NCBI RefSeq assembly: GCF_008629685.1
Contig: NZ_VWSF01000027.1
Location: 1 to 64,000 of the forward strand
Reading direction: 5' to 3'
Length of the DNA: 64,000 bases
Source: Adhaeribacter rhizoryzae
GTDB lineage: Bacteria > Bacteroidota > Bacteroidia > Cytophagales > Hymenobacteraceae
This document shows positions 63,424-64,000 of this stretch, piece by piece. Positions within the stretch are counted from its first letter, which is position 1. Each line of letters starts with the position of its first letter. The notes under the pieces are model-generated. The model made no database searches and had not been told where the DNA came from. It worked only from the letters and a program-made list of their open reading frames with translations. Made by a program: the position numbers and the translations under genes.

Positions 63424-64000
63424 TTATTTTTGCGGCAAGTCCTTTATAATAAAATCAAGCCATTCGTTTTGTGGTTTATTTATAACTACATCGGGTTTAA
63501 ATCCGGTTTTGTCTATCGGGTTTTTATCTGTCCAGCTAGATTTTGAGATGGGTATGGTAAGCCTGAATTTTTCATAAGGGAGTGCAGTGGGAGTAGACAT
63601 GCCTTCATAATCCATCATGCCCAACGTATTGGTGCCGTAGCTAATTGTTTTTTTACTTTGTTTAGAAAGGTAAAAGAAATATTCAGCCGAACTGCCACAA
63701 AAGTCGTCTACAATGAGGGCTATTTTTTCCGGTTGCCGCGTTATAGAATCTAAGGGGAAATTAACGCTCGGTATCGGATAAAAACTCTCGCGGGCAATCG
63801 GTAATTCCTGGTAAGCTTTTTTATATGCATTTAAAATATCCGCAGGAAAATATTTTTGCATTTCCGCCGGTATGGGTTGGGTGGCAAAAGGTGCTATATC
63901 GTTTAATTTATGTTTTATATTCTCGGGTGTCAGGCGCAGATAGGTTGATTCCTGAATAATTGGATTGGTCATAAAGTAAGAAATAAAATGAATCCAGCCG
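63424..64000 (-). CDS. C-terminal part of an S41 family peptidase (cut by the window edge)
   Basis: The leftward frame is open to the window end, so its start lies beyond 64000; a Met at 63970-63972 is internal. The visible 191 or so residues carry the S41 C-terminal protease core: KIALIVDDFCGSSAEYFFYL with the nucleophilic Ser (SSAEYF), ISYGTNTLGMMDYEGM and IPISKSSWTDKNPIDKTGFKPDVV. S41 peptidases are often secreted or lipoprotein-type in Bacteroidota. The 199 bases between it and the PLDc_N gene hold nothing else I recognise. Confidence 0.78.
   Translation of the reverse strand, partial: GWIHFISYFMTNPIIQESTYLRLTPENIKHKLNDIAPFATQPIPAEMQKYFPADILNAYKKAYQELPIARESFYPIPSVNFPLDSITRQPEKIALIVDDFCGSSAEYFFYLSKQSKKTISYGTNTLGMMDYEGMSTPTALPYEKFRLTIPISKSSWTDKNPIDKTGFKPDVVINKPQNEWLDFIIKDLPQK

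Overview
The window looks like a chromosomal segment of a Bacteroidota bacterium, most likely of the order Cytophagales (Hymenobacteraceae-like; the genus is my guess). The signs are a SusC/SusD pair, a FlgD-like C-terminal domain on a secreted lamin-tail protein, many signal peptides ending in AQ, a phosphosulfolactate synthase, -7 boxes of the TAnnTTTG type, and almost no Shine-Dalgarno sequences. Most genes are ordinary chromosomal genes. There is no CRISPR array, rRNA or prophage, and I recognised no tRNA.

Layout. 1-120: tail of an IS4-type transposase. 0.3-5 kb: secreted alpha/beta hydrolase, flavin amine oxidase, GNAT enzyme, two small secreted proteins. 5-9.7 kb: asd, a lamin-tail surface protein, a lipoprotein. 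9.8-11.8 kb: ECF sigma factor plus a TM/linker/beta-barrel protein. 11.8-20.3 kb: TauE/SafE permease, then a TPP riboswitch driving thiS-thiC-tenI-thiD-thiE-thiG-thiH, then a ThiF-rhodanese fusion behind its own promoter and a long palindrome. 20.4-21.5 kb (minus): a second ECF sigma with a four-TM partner. 21.9-24.7 kb: penicillin acylase family enzyme and a small membrane protein. 24.7-25.9 kb: AT-rich gap. 25.9-33.9 kb: susC (with an in-frame TAG after the signal peptide), susD, an S9 peptidase and a GNAT. 34-38.8 kb: PAP2 protein, membrane protein, metK, hpf, xerC-like recombinase, rpsU. 38.9-49.3 kb: acyl-CoA dehydrogenase, wza-wzc-cpsB export/regulation genes, epimerase, TPR protein, phosphosulfolactate synthase, DedA, aroE. 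49.5-51.8 kb: a second sigma/TM-barrel module paralogous to the first. 52-54.1 kb: uvrB. 54.3-60.6 kb (minus): VOC protein and a PaoABC-like molybdenum aldehyde oxidoreductase operon with its MocA and XdhC maturation factors. 60.7-64 kb: GNATs, small membrane proteins, and the C-terminal part of an S41 peptidase.

How the parts work together. The thi operon makes both halves of thiamine phosphate and is feedback-controlled by a riboswitch whose expression platform can be read directly: a hairpin that buries the thiS start codon and can be displaced by the 5' strand of P1. The pao operon encodes all three enzyme subunits, with the Tat signal only on the 2Fe-2S subunit, and the two factors that finish the cofactor. 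The two sigma/TM-barrel modules share the same gene overlap and protein architecture, which suggests signalling from the outer membrane to a sigma factor through a single polypeptide. They are my best candidate for an under-described system.
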